Shown: positions 24,712-32,853, numbered from the stretch's first letter. The stretch: 64,000 nucleotides of DNA from Allobosea sp. CRIB-10 (GCF_900112185.1 NZ_FOKP01000020.1:1-64000); one strand, 5' to 3'. The notes: generated from the sequence alone by a model not told the origin. Program-made: numbers and translations.

Positions 24712-25419
24712 TCACGCCGCCTGCTCCATCGCCAGCGTGAAGTCGAGGGCAGCCTCGACATGCAGCGCCGTGGTGTCGAAGGCCGGGACATCGAAATCGG
24801 CCTGCGAGACGAGGAGCCCGATCTCGGTACAGCCGAGAATGACGCCATCGACGCCCTCCTCCCGCACTGCCCGCGCGACGATCTCGCGATAGCGCGCCTT
24901 CGAGGCCGGCAGGGCCACTCCGCGGCAGAGCTCCTCATAGATGATGCGGTGGACATCCGCCCGCTCCGCCTCGTCCGGCACCAGCGCCTCGACACCAAAG
25001 GCGGCGAGCCGGTCGCGGTAGAAGCGCTGCTCCATGGTGAAGCGCGTCGCCAGCAGCAGCGGGCGGCGCGCGCTCGTCTTGCGGATCGCCTTGGCGGTGA
25101 CGTCGGCCAAGTGCAGGAAGGGCAGGTTCGTCGCCTGGGTGATGTGGTCGGCGAGCTTGTGCATGGTGTTGGTGGCGAGGACGATGCAGACCGCCCCGCC
25201 CTGCTCGAGCCGGCGCGCGCTCGACGCCATCGCCGCCCCGGCCCGGTCCCAGTCGCCCTTGGCCTGCATCTCGGCGATCGGCGAGAAGTCGACGGAGTGC
25301 AGCAGGACGTCGGCCGAGTGCAGCCCGCCCTGGCGCGACCGCACGCCCTCGTTCAGCAGCCGGTAATAGACCGCCGTCGATTCCCAGCTCATCCCGCCGA
25401 TCAGGCCGATGGTCGCCAT
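24712..25419 (-). CDS. L-aspartate/glutamate racemase-like protein (YgeA type)
   Basis: A 235-residue member of the aspartate/glutamate racemase superfamily. It opens IGLIGGMSWESTAVYYRLLN and carries LATNTMHK (residues 81-88) and ILGCTEIGLL (C197). The N-terminal catalytic position is Thr (T83) instead of Cys, with Cys197 retained. As I recall, this is the T83/C197 arrangement reported for E. coli YgeA, an L-Asp/L-Glu-specific racemase. ATG 25419 is preferred over one nine codons upstream because GGGGGA precedes it. It lies between ilvB and the AbrB/PIN module. Confidence 0.86.
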   Translation of the reverse strand: MATIGLIGGMSWESTAVYYRLLNEGVRSRQGGLHSADVLLHSVDFSPIAEMQAKGDWDRAGAAMASSARRLEQGGAVCIVLATNTMHKLADHITQATNLPFLHLADVTAKAIRKTSARRPLLLATRFTMEQRFYRDRLAAFGVEALVPDEAERADVHRIIYEELCRGVALPASKARYREIVARAVREEGVDGVILGCTEIGLLVSQADFDVPAFDTTALHVEAALDFTLAMEQAA

Positions 25420-25441
25420 GTTGTCCCCCTGTTTCGAGGTC

Positions 25442-25547
25442 GTCATTCTCGGGCGAAGCGAAGCGCAGACCCGAGAATCTCCTGACGAAAAGGCGCCGGC
25501 CAGCGCCTCCTCCTGCTCGAGATGCTCGGGTCAAGCCCGAGCATGAC
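25442..25547. repeat. Palindromic intergenic repeat C
   Basis: GTCATTCTCGGG (25442-25453) and CCCGAGCATGAC (25536-25547) are near-perfect inverted ends. Inner segments such as GAAGCGAAGCGCAGACCCGAG form further complementary pieces. It occupies the ilvB to racemase gap, resembles repeat A in its GCGAAGCGAAG core, and may act as a transcript end for ilvB. Confidence 0.7.
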
Positions 25548-25556
25548 GATGCCCGA

Positions 25557-27320
25557 TCAAACGAGCTGCTTGCCCTTGGCGTCGATGATCTCGCCGGTAT
25601 CGCCTTCGAAATCGGGCAGGATCATCTCGTTATGCGCCTTGCCCGACGGGATCATCGGGAAGCAGTTCTCTTCTTTCGCCACCAGGCAGTCGAAGATCAC
25701 CGGACCGGGCGTCTCGATCATCTCCATGATGGCGCGGTCGAGATCGGCCGGGTCGGAGCAGCGGATGCCATGGCCGCCATAGGCCTCCGCCAGTTTGACG
25801 AAGTCCGGCAGCGAGGCCGAATAGCTCTCCGAATAGCGCCCGCCATGCAGCAGCTCCTGCCATTGGCGCACCATGCCCATGTACTCGTTGTTGAGGATGA
25901 AGATCTTGACCGGCAGCCGGTACTGAACCGCCGTCGACATCTCCTGCATGTTCATCAGGATCGAGGCCTCGCCGGCAACGTCGATGACGAGCGCCTTGGG
26001 GTGCTTCATCTGCACGCCGATCGCTGCTGGCAGGCCGTAGCCCATGGTGCCGAGGCCGCCCGAGGTCATCCAGCGGTTCGGCTCCTGGAAATGCAGATAC
26101 TGCGCCGCCCACATCTGGTGCTGGCCGACCTCGGTCGTGATGTAGGTGTCGCGATCCTTGGTCAGCGCATAGAGCCGCTCCAGCGCATATTGCGGCTTGA
26201 TGATCGTGTCCGAGCGCTTGTAGGCGAGGCTCTTGCGCGCCCGCCAGCCATCGATCTGCGTCCACCAGGCGGTGAGCGCGGTCTTGTCGATCTGCGGCGA
26301 GGTCTCGCGCCAGATCCGGACCATGTCCTCGAGCACATGCGCGCAATCGCCGACGATGCCGATATCGACCTTGACGTTCTTGTTGATCGAGGACGGGTCG
26401 ATGTCGATGTGGATTTTCTTGGAGTGCGGCGAGAAGGCGTCGAGTCTCCCCGTGATCCGGTCGTCGAAGCGCGCGCCGATATTGATCATGACGTCGCAGT
26501 CATGCATGGCGAGGTTCGCCTCATAGGTGCCGTGCATGCCGAGCATGCCGAGCCACTGCCTGTCGGCGGCCGGGAAGGCGCCCAGCCCCATCAGCGTCGA
26601 GGTGACCGGATAGCCGGTCAGCCGCGCCAGCTCGCGCAGCAGCGACGAGGCATGCGGGCCGGCATTGATGACGCCGCCGCCGGTGTAGAACACCGGCTTC
26701 TTCGCCTTGGCGATCAGCTCGACCGCAGCCTTGATCTTGGTCAGGTCGCCCTTGACCGTGGGACGGTAGGTCTTGTGCTGGTTGTCGCGCGGGCGGCTAT
26801 AGGCGCCGGTCGCGAACTGGACGTCCTTGGGGATGTCGACCACGACCGGGCCGGGCCGGCCATTGGCCGCGACGTAGAAGGCCTCGTGCAGGACACGCGG
26901 CAGGTCGGCGATGCTCTTCACCAGGTAGTTGTGCTTGGTGCAGGAGCGGGTGATGCCGACCGTGTCGCATTCCTGGAAGGCGTCCGAGCCGATCAGATGC
27001 GTCGGGACCTGGCCGGTGATGACGACCAGCGGGATCGAGTCGAGCAGCGCGTCGGTCAGGCCGGTGACGGCGTTTGTCGCGCCCGGCCCCGACGTGACGA
27101 GGACGCAGCCGACCTTGCCCGGCGCCGAGCGGGCATAGCCCTCGGCGGCATGGACGGCGCCCTGCTCGTGGCGGACGAGCACGTGCTTGACCCTGTCCTG
27201 CTGGAAGATCGCGTCGTAGATCGGCAGCACGGCGCCGCCGGGATAGCCGAAGAGATGCTCCACGCCCTGGTCCTGGAGGGCGCGAACGACCATCTCGGCG
27301 CCGGTCATCATCTCGCTCAT
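25557..27320 (-). CDS. ilvB: Acetolactate synthase large (catalytic) subunit IlvB
   Basis: A 587-residue thiamine-diphosphate enzyme joining two pyruvates, or pyruvate and 2-ketobutyrate, the first common step of branched-chain amino acid synthesis. The N-terminal TPP domain (FGYPGGAVLPIYDAIF, RHEQGAVHAAEGYAR with the catalytic Glu) is followed by a central domain (FYTGGGVINAGP). The C-terminal TPP motif is VAGEASILMN...ILNNEYMGM. The Mg-ligand position there is Glu (GEA) where Asp is usual. ATG 27320 follows AGGAG. A leader peptide and attenuator precede it. Confidence 0.97.
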   Translation of the reverse strand: MSEMMTGAEMVVRALQDQGVEHLFGYPGGAVLPIYDAIFQQDRVKHVLVRHEQGAVHAAEGYARSAPGKVGCVLVTSGPGATNAVTGLTDALLDSIPLVVITGQVPTHLIGSDAFQECDTVGITRSCTKHNYLVKSIADLPRVLHEAFYVAANGRPGPVVVDIPKDVQFATGAYSRPRDNQHKTYRPTVKGDLTKIKAAVELIAKAKKPVFYTGGGVINAGPHASSLLRELARLTGYPVTSTLMGLGAFPAADRQWLGMLGMHGTYEANLAMHDCDVMINIGARFDDRITGRLDAFSPHSKKIHIDIDPSSINKNVKVDIGIVGDCAHVLEDMVRIWRETSPQIDKTALTAWWTQIDGWRARKSLAYKRSDTIIKPQYALERLYALTKDRDTYITTEVGQHQMWAAQYLHFQEPNRWMTSGGLGTMGYGLPAAIGVQMKHPKALVIDVAGEASILMNMQEMSTAVQYRLPVKIFILNNEYMGMVRQWQELLHGGRYSESYSASLPDFVKLAEAYGGHGIRCSDPADLDRAIMEMIETPGPVIFDCLVAKEENCFPMIPSGKAHNEMILPDFEGDTGEIIDAKGKQLV

Positions 27321-27371
27321 AACGGTCTCCTGCGGAGGTCTGTCTGTCGGTGTCGGTCGGAAAAAGGCAAT

Positions 27372-27394
27372 AAAAAAGGCCCTCGGAGGGGCCT
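27372..27394 (-). terminator. Attenuator terminator upstream of ilvB
   Basis: On the minus strand AGGCCC and GGGCCT form a 6-bp stem around CTCCGA, followed by six T. It lies between the leader peptide and ilvB, 52 bases before the ilvB start. Its left arm can also pair with AGGGGCC right after the leader stop, forming a competing antiterminator. Confidence 0.85.
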
Positions 27395-27450
27395 GGGCGT
27401 GCGCTGGCGTCGGGGACGCCCGGTTGTTAAACCGGCCCCTACCAGCGCAC
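27377..27450 (-). promoter_or_regulatory. ilvB transcription attenuator (alternative RNA structures)
   Basis: Minus-strand RNA. The outer stem GTGCGCTGG (27442-27450, overlapping the last leader codons) pairs with CCAGCGCAC (27399-27407). It encloses hairpins CCGGTT-TAAC-AACCGG and GGCGTC-CCC-GACGCC. The antiterminator AGGGGCC (27434-27440) pairs with GGCCCCT (27387-27393), which contains terminator bases. Ribosome stalling in the leader would free the antiterminator, so low branched-chain aminoacyl-tRNA should raise ilvB expression. Confidence 0.82.
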
Positions 27451-27474
27451 CTCTACGATAATAAGCTTGCGCAT
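27439..27474 (-). CDS. ilvB leader peptide, MRKLIIVEVRW
   Basis: An 11-residue frame with ATG at 27474 and TAG at 27439-27441. Five of its 11 residues are branched-chain (Leu, Ile, Ile, Val, Val), the control codons expected for ilv attenuation. AGGG lies about eight bases upstream of the ATG. The stop codon abuts the antiterminator arm, and the last three codons form the left arm of the first structure. It is too short for standard gene callers. Confidence 0.82.
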   Translation of the reverse strand: MRKLIIVEVRW

Positions 27475-27576
27475 GTCGCAGCCCTGTCGAAACGAAAGTT
27501 GCCGGACGCTAGACGAGCAGCGCCGCATGGTCAAGCGGGGATTGGAGCCGGCAAGCGAAGAGCGCCTGTCTGCCCT

Positions 27577-27691
27577 CCACCGTCATTCCGGACAAGCGCC
27601 GCAGGCGCGCAGCTCCGGAATCCATCGAAAGGCGCCAGAGCTCTGCGATGGATTCCGGCGCTCCGCTTCGCTACGGCCGGAATGACAGTGG
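27577..27691. repeat. Palindromic intergenic repeat D (GTCATTCCGG type)
   Basis: CCAC-N-GTCATTCCGG at the left end mirrors CCGGAATGAC-N-GTGG at the right end. Inside, TCCGGAATCCATCG and CGATGGATTCCGGCG form a second inverted pair. It fills the gap between the ilvB leader and the miaA stop codon. Confidence 0.78.
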
Positions 27692-27717
27692 AGTTTGAGC
27701 GGAAACGGTGGAGCTTC

Positions 27718-28635
27718 CTACCCGCCCCCGCAAGCCGCGAGGGCCGCATCGAGCGCAACCTCAGGCTCCACCGCCGTCCAACCTTCCATCTGATGGCGGA
27801 ACCAGGTCATCTGCCGCTTGGCATAGGCGCGGGTATCGGCCTTGCCGCGCGCAACCGCCTCGTCCAGCGAGAGCCTGCCGTCGAGATAGGCGATCAGCCC
27901 CGGCACGCCATGGGCACGCATCACCGGCAGCAGCGGATCGAGCCGGCGCTCGCGCAGGGCCGCGACCTCGTCGAGCGCGCCTTGGCCCATCATCACATCG
28001 AAGCGGGCGTCGATCCTGGCCCGCACGAGCTCCCGCTCCGGCGCGAGGAAAAGCTTGAGTAGCTCCTGCCCCGCCAGTGGCCCCGGCCGCCGCGCCCCCT
28101 GGAACGTCGCCAGCGAACGTCCGGTCGCCTCGAGCACCTCCAGCGCCCGCATCACCCGCAGGCGGTCGCTCGGCCGCAGGCGCACCGCCATCTCCGGATC
28201 CCTGGCGGCGAGCTCGGCATGCAGCTCGCTTGTCTCGCACTGCTCCGCCCGAGCCCGGAAGGCGATGCGAACCTCATCCGGCACCGGCGGGATATCCGAG
28301 AGCCCCTCGGTCAGCGCCTTGAAATAGAGCCCCGTGCCGCCGACCAGCACCGGCAAGGCGCCCTGCCCCGCGAGCTCCTGCAGCAGCATTGTGACCTCGG
28401 TCGCATAGGCCGCAGCGGAATGGTTCACCGCGCCGTCGATATGCCCATAGAGCCGGTGCGGAACCTCGCCCATCTCCTCCGGCGTCGGCCGGGCGGTGAT
28501 GACGTGGAGATCGCGATAGACCTGCATCGAGTCGGCATTGACCACGACGCCGCCGAACCGGCGGGCCAATTCGACCGCCAGCGCCGACTTGCCGCTAGCG
28601 GTCGGACCTGCGATGAGCACCGCGCTGTATCTCAC
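27718..28635 (-). CDS. miaA: tRNA dimethylallyltransferase MiaA
   Basis: A 305-residue enzyme that isopentenylates A37 of tRNAs reading UNN codons. The P-loop is AGPTASGKS (residues 9-17), followed by NADSMQVYRDL, VPHRLYGHIDG and VGGTGLYFKAL. The C-terminal part has TRAYAKRQMTWFRHQM. The frame is open far upstream on the minus strand, but family similarity begins at the GTG at 28635. The divergent serB start lies only 18 bases away, so the promoters must overlap or lie within coding sequence. Confidence 0.95.
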   Translation of the reverse strand: MRYSAVLIAGPTASGKSALAVELARRFGGVVVNADSMQVYRDLHVITARPTPEEMGEVPHRLYGHIDGAVNHSAAAYATEVTMLLQELAGQGALPVLVGGTGLYFKALTEGLSDIPPVPDEVRIAFRARAEQCETSELHAELAARDPEMAVRLRPSDRLRVMRALEVLEATGRSLATFQGARRPGPLAGQELLKLFLAPERELVRARIDARFDVMMGQGALDEVAALRERRLDPLLPVMRAHGVPGLIAYLDGRLSLDEAVARGKADTRAYAKRQMTWFRHQMEGWTAVEPEVALDAALAACGGG

Positions 28636-28653
28636 CTGTTGCCCGGCTCCCTC

Positions 28654-29541
28654 ATGATGCTCGTCGCCACCCTCGTCTCCGCCCATGGTCAGGCCCTGCT
28701 CGACGATGGCCTGCTCGCCCGCCTCAGCGCGGCCGCCTCCGCGGTGAAGGTCGAACACCTCGACGGCGAGATCGCGGCCGACCTCTTCGCGGAAGCCGGC
28801 GATGCGCGCAAGCTCGAAGCGGTCCTGCGTGAGGCGCTCGGCGGCGCTCCGGTCGACATCATCGTCCAGCCGGCCGCGACCCGCCGCAAGCGCCTGTTCC
28901 TCGCCGACATGGATTCGACCATGATCGGCCAGGAATGCATCGACGAGCTCGCCGCCTATGTCGGCCTGAAGGAGAAGGTCTCCGACATCACCGAGCGGGC
29001 CATGCGCGGCGAGCTCGAATTCGAGCCGGCGCTGCGCGAGCGCGTCGCCCTGCTGAAGGGGATCGCGCTCGGCGTCGTCGACGAGATCATCGCCAGGAGC
29101 ATCACCCTGACGCCGGGCGGCAGCGCGCTGGTGCGGACCATGCGCGCCCATGGCGGCTATACCGCGCTGGTCTCCGGCGGCTTCACCGTCTTCACCGGCC
29201 CGATCAGCCAGACGATCGGCTTCGACGAACATCGCTCCAACATCCTGCTCAGCGAGGGCGCCCTGCTCTCCGGGCTCGTCGCCGAGCCGATCCTCGGCAA
29301 GCAGGCCAAGCTCGATGCGCTCGTAGAGTTGCGCGCCCGCTTCGGCTTGCCGGACGAGGCGACGCTCGCGGTCGGCGACGGCGCCAACGACCTCGCCATG
29401 CTGGGGCAAGCCGGGCTCGGCGTCGCCTATCGCGCCAAGCCGGCGGTCGCAGCCGCCGCCGACGCCCGCCTCGACCATGCCGATCTCACCGCTCTGCTCT
29501 ATGCCCAGGGCTATCGCGGCGACGAGATCGTCAGGAACTGA
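28654..29541 (+). CDS. serB: Phosphoserine phosphatase SerB
   Basis: A 295-residue HAD phosphatase, the last step of serine synthesis. The DMDSTMI motif has D85 and D87 as nucleophile and acid/base. It is followed by GYTALVSGGFTVF and LAVGDGANDLAMLGQAGLGV. The first 75 residues form the short N-terminal domain typical of alphaproteobacterial SerB. ATG 28654 has a second ATG directly after it; neither has a clear ribosome site. It is divergent from miaA. Confidence 0.95.
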   Translation: MMLVATLVSAHGQALLDDGLLARLSAAASAVKVEHLDGEIAADLFAEAGDARKLEAVLREALGGAPVDIIVQPAATRRKRLFLADMDSTMIGQECIDELAAYVGLKEKVSDITERAMRGELEFEPALRERVALLKGIALGVVDEIIARSITLTPGGSALVRTMRAHGGYTALVSGGFTVFTGPISQTIGFDEHRSNILLSEGALLSGLVAEPILGKQAKLDALVELRARFGLPDEATLAVGDGANDLAMLGQAGLGVAYRAKPAVAAAADARLDHADLTALLYAQGYRGDEIVRN

Positions 29542-29544
29542 GCC

Positions 29545-29886
29545 TCAGTCGACGATGAACAGCCGCGCTCCGTTCGGGGAGCGCGAGCGGTGCGGCTCGG
29601 CCTTGTCGGCAACCTGGTAGCTCATCCCGGCGCGCAGCCACATGACCCGGCCATCGGCCAGCGTGGTCTCCAGCTCGCCTTCGAGACAGAGCAGGATATG
29701 CCCCTTCTCGCACCAATGGTCCGAGACATAGCCGGGCGAGTAGTCGACCATCCTGACGCGGATCGGATTATCCGCCGGCCCGAAGCGGCGCGTGCGCCAG
29801 GTCGCCTGCCCTTGCTCTCCCGCGAAATATTCAGGCTCGACAGTCGACCAGTCGGTCGTGCCGAAGGGGATGTCGCTCATGCGCAT
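29545..29886 (-). CDS. Small cupin protein (DHWC motif)
   Basis: A 113-residue single-domain cupin with two beta-barrel motifs: YVSDHWCEKGHILLCLEGEL and then VMWLRAGMSYQVADKAEPHR. The SDHWC-KGH arrangement recalls the DHCW-motif cupin family. The function is unknown, probably metal-dependent small-molecule binding or chemistry. ATG 29886 has AGAGG before it; another ATG two codons on is possible. It converges with serB, the stops being 3 bases apart. Confidence 0.85.
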   Translation of the reverse strand: MRMSDIPFGTTDWSTVEPEYFAGEQGQATWRTRRFGPADNPIRVRMVDYSPGYVSDHWCEKGHILLCLEGELETTLADGRVMWLRAGMSYQVADKAEPHRSRSPNGARLFIVD

Positions 29887-29977
29887 GGACGGCCTCTCTG
29901 ACGCGTATTCCGGAAACCTGCCGGAGCAGCCATCACGCGGCCAATGCAAAAAGCTGATGGCGACGATCAGCGGCAAC

Positions 29978-30003
29978 AAAAAAGGCGGCCCGGAGGCCGC
30001 CTT
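29978..30003 (-). terminator. Terminator of the degP unit
   Basis: On the minus strand a 9-bp stem (AAGGCGGCC / GGCCGCCTT with loop TCCG) is followed by six T (complement of 29978-29983). It lies 25 bases after the degP stop. Confidence 0.85.
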
Positions 30004-30027
30004 TCCCTGATCCATCGTTGAAGAGGG

Positions 30028-31560
30028 TCAGCTCATCGTCACCGCGACGAAGCGGACTTCGCCCTGGGCGTTCGAGACCAGCAGCAGGGCCGACTTCTTG
30101 CCTTCCTTCTTCAGGGCATCGAGCCGCTTGGTGACATCCTCCGGCGAATTCACCGGCTCCTGGCCGACTTCGACCACGAGTTCGCCGACGAGGATGCGCT
30201 TGTCGGCGGCGTTGGAGTTGGCATCGACCTTGGTGATGACCACGCCCTTCAGCCCGTCCTTGATCGAGTACCGCTTGCGCAGGTCGTCGTTCTGGGCCGA
30301 AAACTCGAGGCCGAGCGCCGAGGCGGTCGCGGGCTTTGCGGCCTCGCCCGTGGGCTTGTTGGCCGAGGCCTGCTGAACTTTCTCGCCATCCTCGAGGCGG
30401 GCGAGCTTGACGGTCTTGCTCAGCTCCTTGCCCTTGCGCATGATCTGGATCGGCACGTCCTTGCCGACCTGGGTGCTGGCGACGATGCGCGGCAGCTCGC
30501 GCGAATCCTTGACGTCCTTGCCGTCGAACTTGACGATCACGTCGCCGATTTCGAGGCCGGCGGGCTTGGCCGGACCCTTCTCGTCGATGCCGGCGATCAG
30601 CGCGCCGCGCGCGGTGCCGAGGCCGAGCGCCTCCGCGGCGGCGTCATCGACATTCTGGATGCGCACGCCAAGCCAGCCGCGGCGGGTCTCGCCGAACTCG
30701 CGCAGCTGGTCGATGATGTTTGTCGCGAGCGAGGACGGCACGGCGAAGCCGATGCCGACCGAGCCACCGGTCGGTGACAGGATCGCGGTGTTGATGCCGA
30801 TCACCTCGCCGCTCATGTTGAACAGCGGGCCGCCCGAATTGCCCTTGTTGATGGCCGCGTCGGTCTGGATGTAGGTGTCGTAGGGACCCTGGTTGATGTC
30901 GCGGTTGCGGGCCGAGACGATGCCCGACGAGACCGAGCCGCCGAGGCCGAACGGGTTGCCGATCGCCATCACGGGATCGCCGATCCGCATCTTGTCGGAA
31001 TCGCCGAACTTGACGAAAGGCAGCGGCTTGTCGTGCTTCACGCGCAGCAGCGCGAGGTCGACCTTGGTGTCCTTGCCGACGACCTCGGCCTTGAGGCGCA
31101 GACCGTCGCTGAACACCACGGTGATCTCGTTGGCGTCGCCGATGACGTGGTTGTTGGTCACCACCAGGCCCGACGGATCGACCACGAAGCCGGAGCCTGC
31201 CGATTGCGACCGGCGCTGCTGCGGCGGCTGGTTCTGACCCTGCTCGCCGCCACGGCCGCGGCGGTTGAAGAATTCCTCGAACAGGTCGCCGAACGGCGTG
31301 TCGGGGCCGAGCTGCGGCAGCTGCGGCAGGTTGCGGCCGCGCGTCTCGCTGGTCGTCACCGCCGCGATGTTGACCACGGCCGGCATCACCCGCTCGGCGA
31401 GATCGGCCAGCGAGATCGTGGTGCCATGGGCCTGCGGCGTGGCCTGGACGTTGCCAGGCGCCGGCGTCGCCTGAGCGAAGGCGGGCACCGTCGCGAACGC
31501 CATGCCGGCAACTGTCGCGATGCGCGCCAGGCGGTAGGCGTGGGAATGTGTGAGTGCCAT
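30028..31560 (-). CDS. degP: Periplasmic serine protease DegP (Do family)
   Basis: A 510-residue envelope quality-control protease. A signal peptide ends near AFAQ (residue 30). The trypsin-like triad is H138 (VVTNNHVIG), D169 (KVDLALLRV) and S242 (KGNSGGPLF). Two PDZ domains follow (GWLGVRIQNV and a C-terminal one ending near residue 500). A Gln/Arg-rich loop (residues 100-120) replaces part of the LA loop. ATG 31560 is chosen for GAGGA six bases before it, although the frame extends upstream. It is the last gene of hflK-hflC-DUF2065-degP. Confidence 0.95.
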   Translation of the reverse strand: MALTHSHAYRLARIATVAGMAFATVPAFAQATPAPGNVQATPQAHGTTISLADLAERVMPAVVNIAAVTTSETRGRNLPQLPQLGPDTPFGDLFEEFFNRRGRGGEQGQNQPPQQRRSQSAGSGFVVDPSGLVVTNNHVIGDANEITVVFSDGLRLKAEVVGKDTKVDLALLRVKHDKPLPFVKFGDSDKMRIGDPVMAIGNPFGLGGSVSSGIVSARNRDINQGPYDTYIQTDAAINKGNSGGPLFNMSGEVIGINTAILSPTGGSVGIGFAVPSSLATNIIDQLREFGETRRGWLGVRIQNVDDAAAEALGLGTARGALIAGIDEKGPAKPAGLEIGDVIVKFDGKDVKDSRELPRIVASTQVGKDVPIQIMRKGKELSKTVKLARLEDGEKVQQASANKPTGEAAKPATASALGLEFSAQNDDLRKRYSIKDGLKGVVITKVDANSNAADKRILVGELVVEVGQEPVNSPEDVTKRLDALKKEGKKSALLLVSNAQGEVRFVAVTMS

Positions 31561-31716
31561 CGATGTCCTCATGATCATGAGATGTCGCGCCAAGTGGTCG
31601 GCCTTGACGGCATTGCAGCGCAGCCGGAATCCGAACGCAACTTAAGAACGCCAAAATGCGGCGGAAGGGCGACGCAAGATCGCGTCATAATGCCGTGATC
31701 GCCGCAGAGGACGCTT

Positions 31717-31902
31717 TCAGCTCCGGACCAGCCAGACCATGCCGACGCCGACGATCGCCGAGACGATACCGATCAGGCGCATCCGCTCGACCGGGGTCTC
31801 GGATGCGCTGCGCAGCGCCTCCTTGGCGATCTCCGGGATAGACGCGAAAAGCAGTCCCTCGATGGCGAAGACCAGGCCGAGCGCCGCGAGGAAATCTGTC
31901 AT
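31717..31902 (-). CDS. DUF2065 small membrane protein
   Basis: A 61-residue YjeT-like protein with two membrane helices (FLAALGLVFAIEGLLFASIP and LIGIVSAIVGVGMVWLV). It stands between hflC and degP, a conserved position in alphaproteobacteria. Its function is unknown. Placement suggests a link to FtsH/HflKC or DegP membrane protein quality control. Confidence 0.9.
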   Translation of the reverse strand: MTDFLAALGLVFAIEGLLFASIPEIAKEALRSASETPVERMRLIGIVSAIVGVGMVWLVRS

Positions 31903-31926
31903 GCGCAGCGCTCGGTCATCATGTGG

Positions 31927-32853
31927 TCAGGGCTTCGGGGCCGCCGGCGTCGCCGGGGCCGCATCGGTCGCCGCTCCGGCACGCTTGCCGGACGGGTCGT
32001 TGAAGAAGCGGAAGAACGGCGAGTCGGGCGAGAGCAGCATGCGCGTATCGCCGGACTTCAGGCTCGCTTCATAGGCCTGCATCGAGCGGTAGAAGGCGAA
32101 GAACTCCGGATCCTTGCCGAAGCCCTCGGCGAAGATGCGGTTGCGCTCGCCTTCGCCTTGGCCGCGGATCTCGTCCGACTTCCGCTGCGCCTCGGCGACG
32201 ATGATGATCGCCTCGCGATCGGCCCGCGCCCGGATCTCCTGCGACTGCTGACCGCCGAGCGCGCGCGCTTCCGCCGCCTCGCGCTGCCGTTCGGTCTGCA
32301 TGCGCTGGAACACCGCCTGCGAGTTGGCCGCCGGCAGGTCGACACGACGCAGCCGAACGTCGACCACGGTCATGCCGAACCGGCCCGCCTCGCGGTTCAC
32401 GTCGTCGCGGATGCGATTCATCAGCCGCGAGCGTTCGGTGCGGACCATCGCCGTGAAGGTCGCCTCGGCGAGGACCGAACGGACGTTGCCGTTGACGATC
32501 GAAGCCAGCTGCGAATTGGCGCGCGGGATGTTGTTGACCGCCTGGAAGAAGCGCAGCGGATCGGAAATCCGGTAGCGCGTGAAGGCGTCGACCACGAGCC
32601 GCTTCTGGTCGGACGCGATGATTTCCTGCGCCGGCAGATCAAGATCGAGGATGCGGTTGTCGAGGTAGGTGACCTGCTCGAACGGGGCCGGCAGCTTGAA
32701 ATAGAGCCCCGGCTCGGTGACGACGCTGCGCACCGCGCCGAAGCGCAGCACGATCGCCGATTGGGTCTGCTGGACGACGAAGGTCGCGGCGTAGAAGACG
32801 ATCGCGACAACGGCGATGACCGCCAGGACGGCGACGCGGAGGAAGCCGTTCAT
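31927..32853 (-). CDS. hflC: Protease modulator HflC
   Basis: A 308-residue SPFH/band-7 protein, partner of HflK in the complex that encloses and modulates FtsH. An N-terminal membrane helix (residues 5-25) is followed by the SPFH domain (LYFKLPAPFEQVTYLDNRIL). A long charged helix (RADREAIIIVAEAQRKSDEI) and an Ala/Pro-rich tail complete the protein. Its ATG overlaps the hflK stop (ATGA). Confidence 0.95.
   Translation of the reverse strand: MNGFLRVAVLAVIAVVAIVFYAATFVVQQTQSAIVLRFGAVRSVVTEPGLYFKLPAPFEQVTYLDNRILDLDLPAQEIIASDQKRLVVDAFTRYRISDPLRFFQAVNNIPRANSQLASIVNGNVRSVLAEATFTAMVRTERSRLMNRIRDDVNREAGRFGMTVVDVRLRRVDLPAANSQAVFQRMQTERQREAAEARALGGQQSQEIRARADREAIIIVAEAQRKSDEIRGQGEGERNRIFAEGFGKDPEFFAFYRSMQAYEASLKSGDTRMLLSPDSPFFRFFNDPSGKRAGAATDAAPATPAAPKP

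Noticed and set aside
25632..27461. A 609-codon plus-strand open frame opposite ilvB
   Set aside because: ilvB on the minus strand is unmistakable, and the antisense frame has shadow-type composition and no ribosome site.
28636..29478. Apparent 280-residue N-terminal extension of MiaA
   Set aside because: The frame is open upstream but is antisense to serB and has no similarity to MiaA. MiaA similarity begins at the GTG at 28635.
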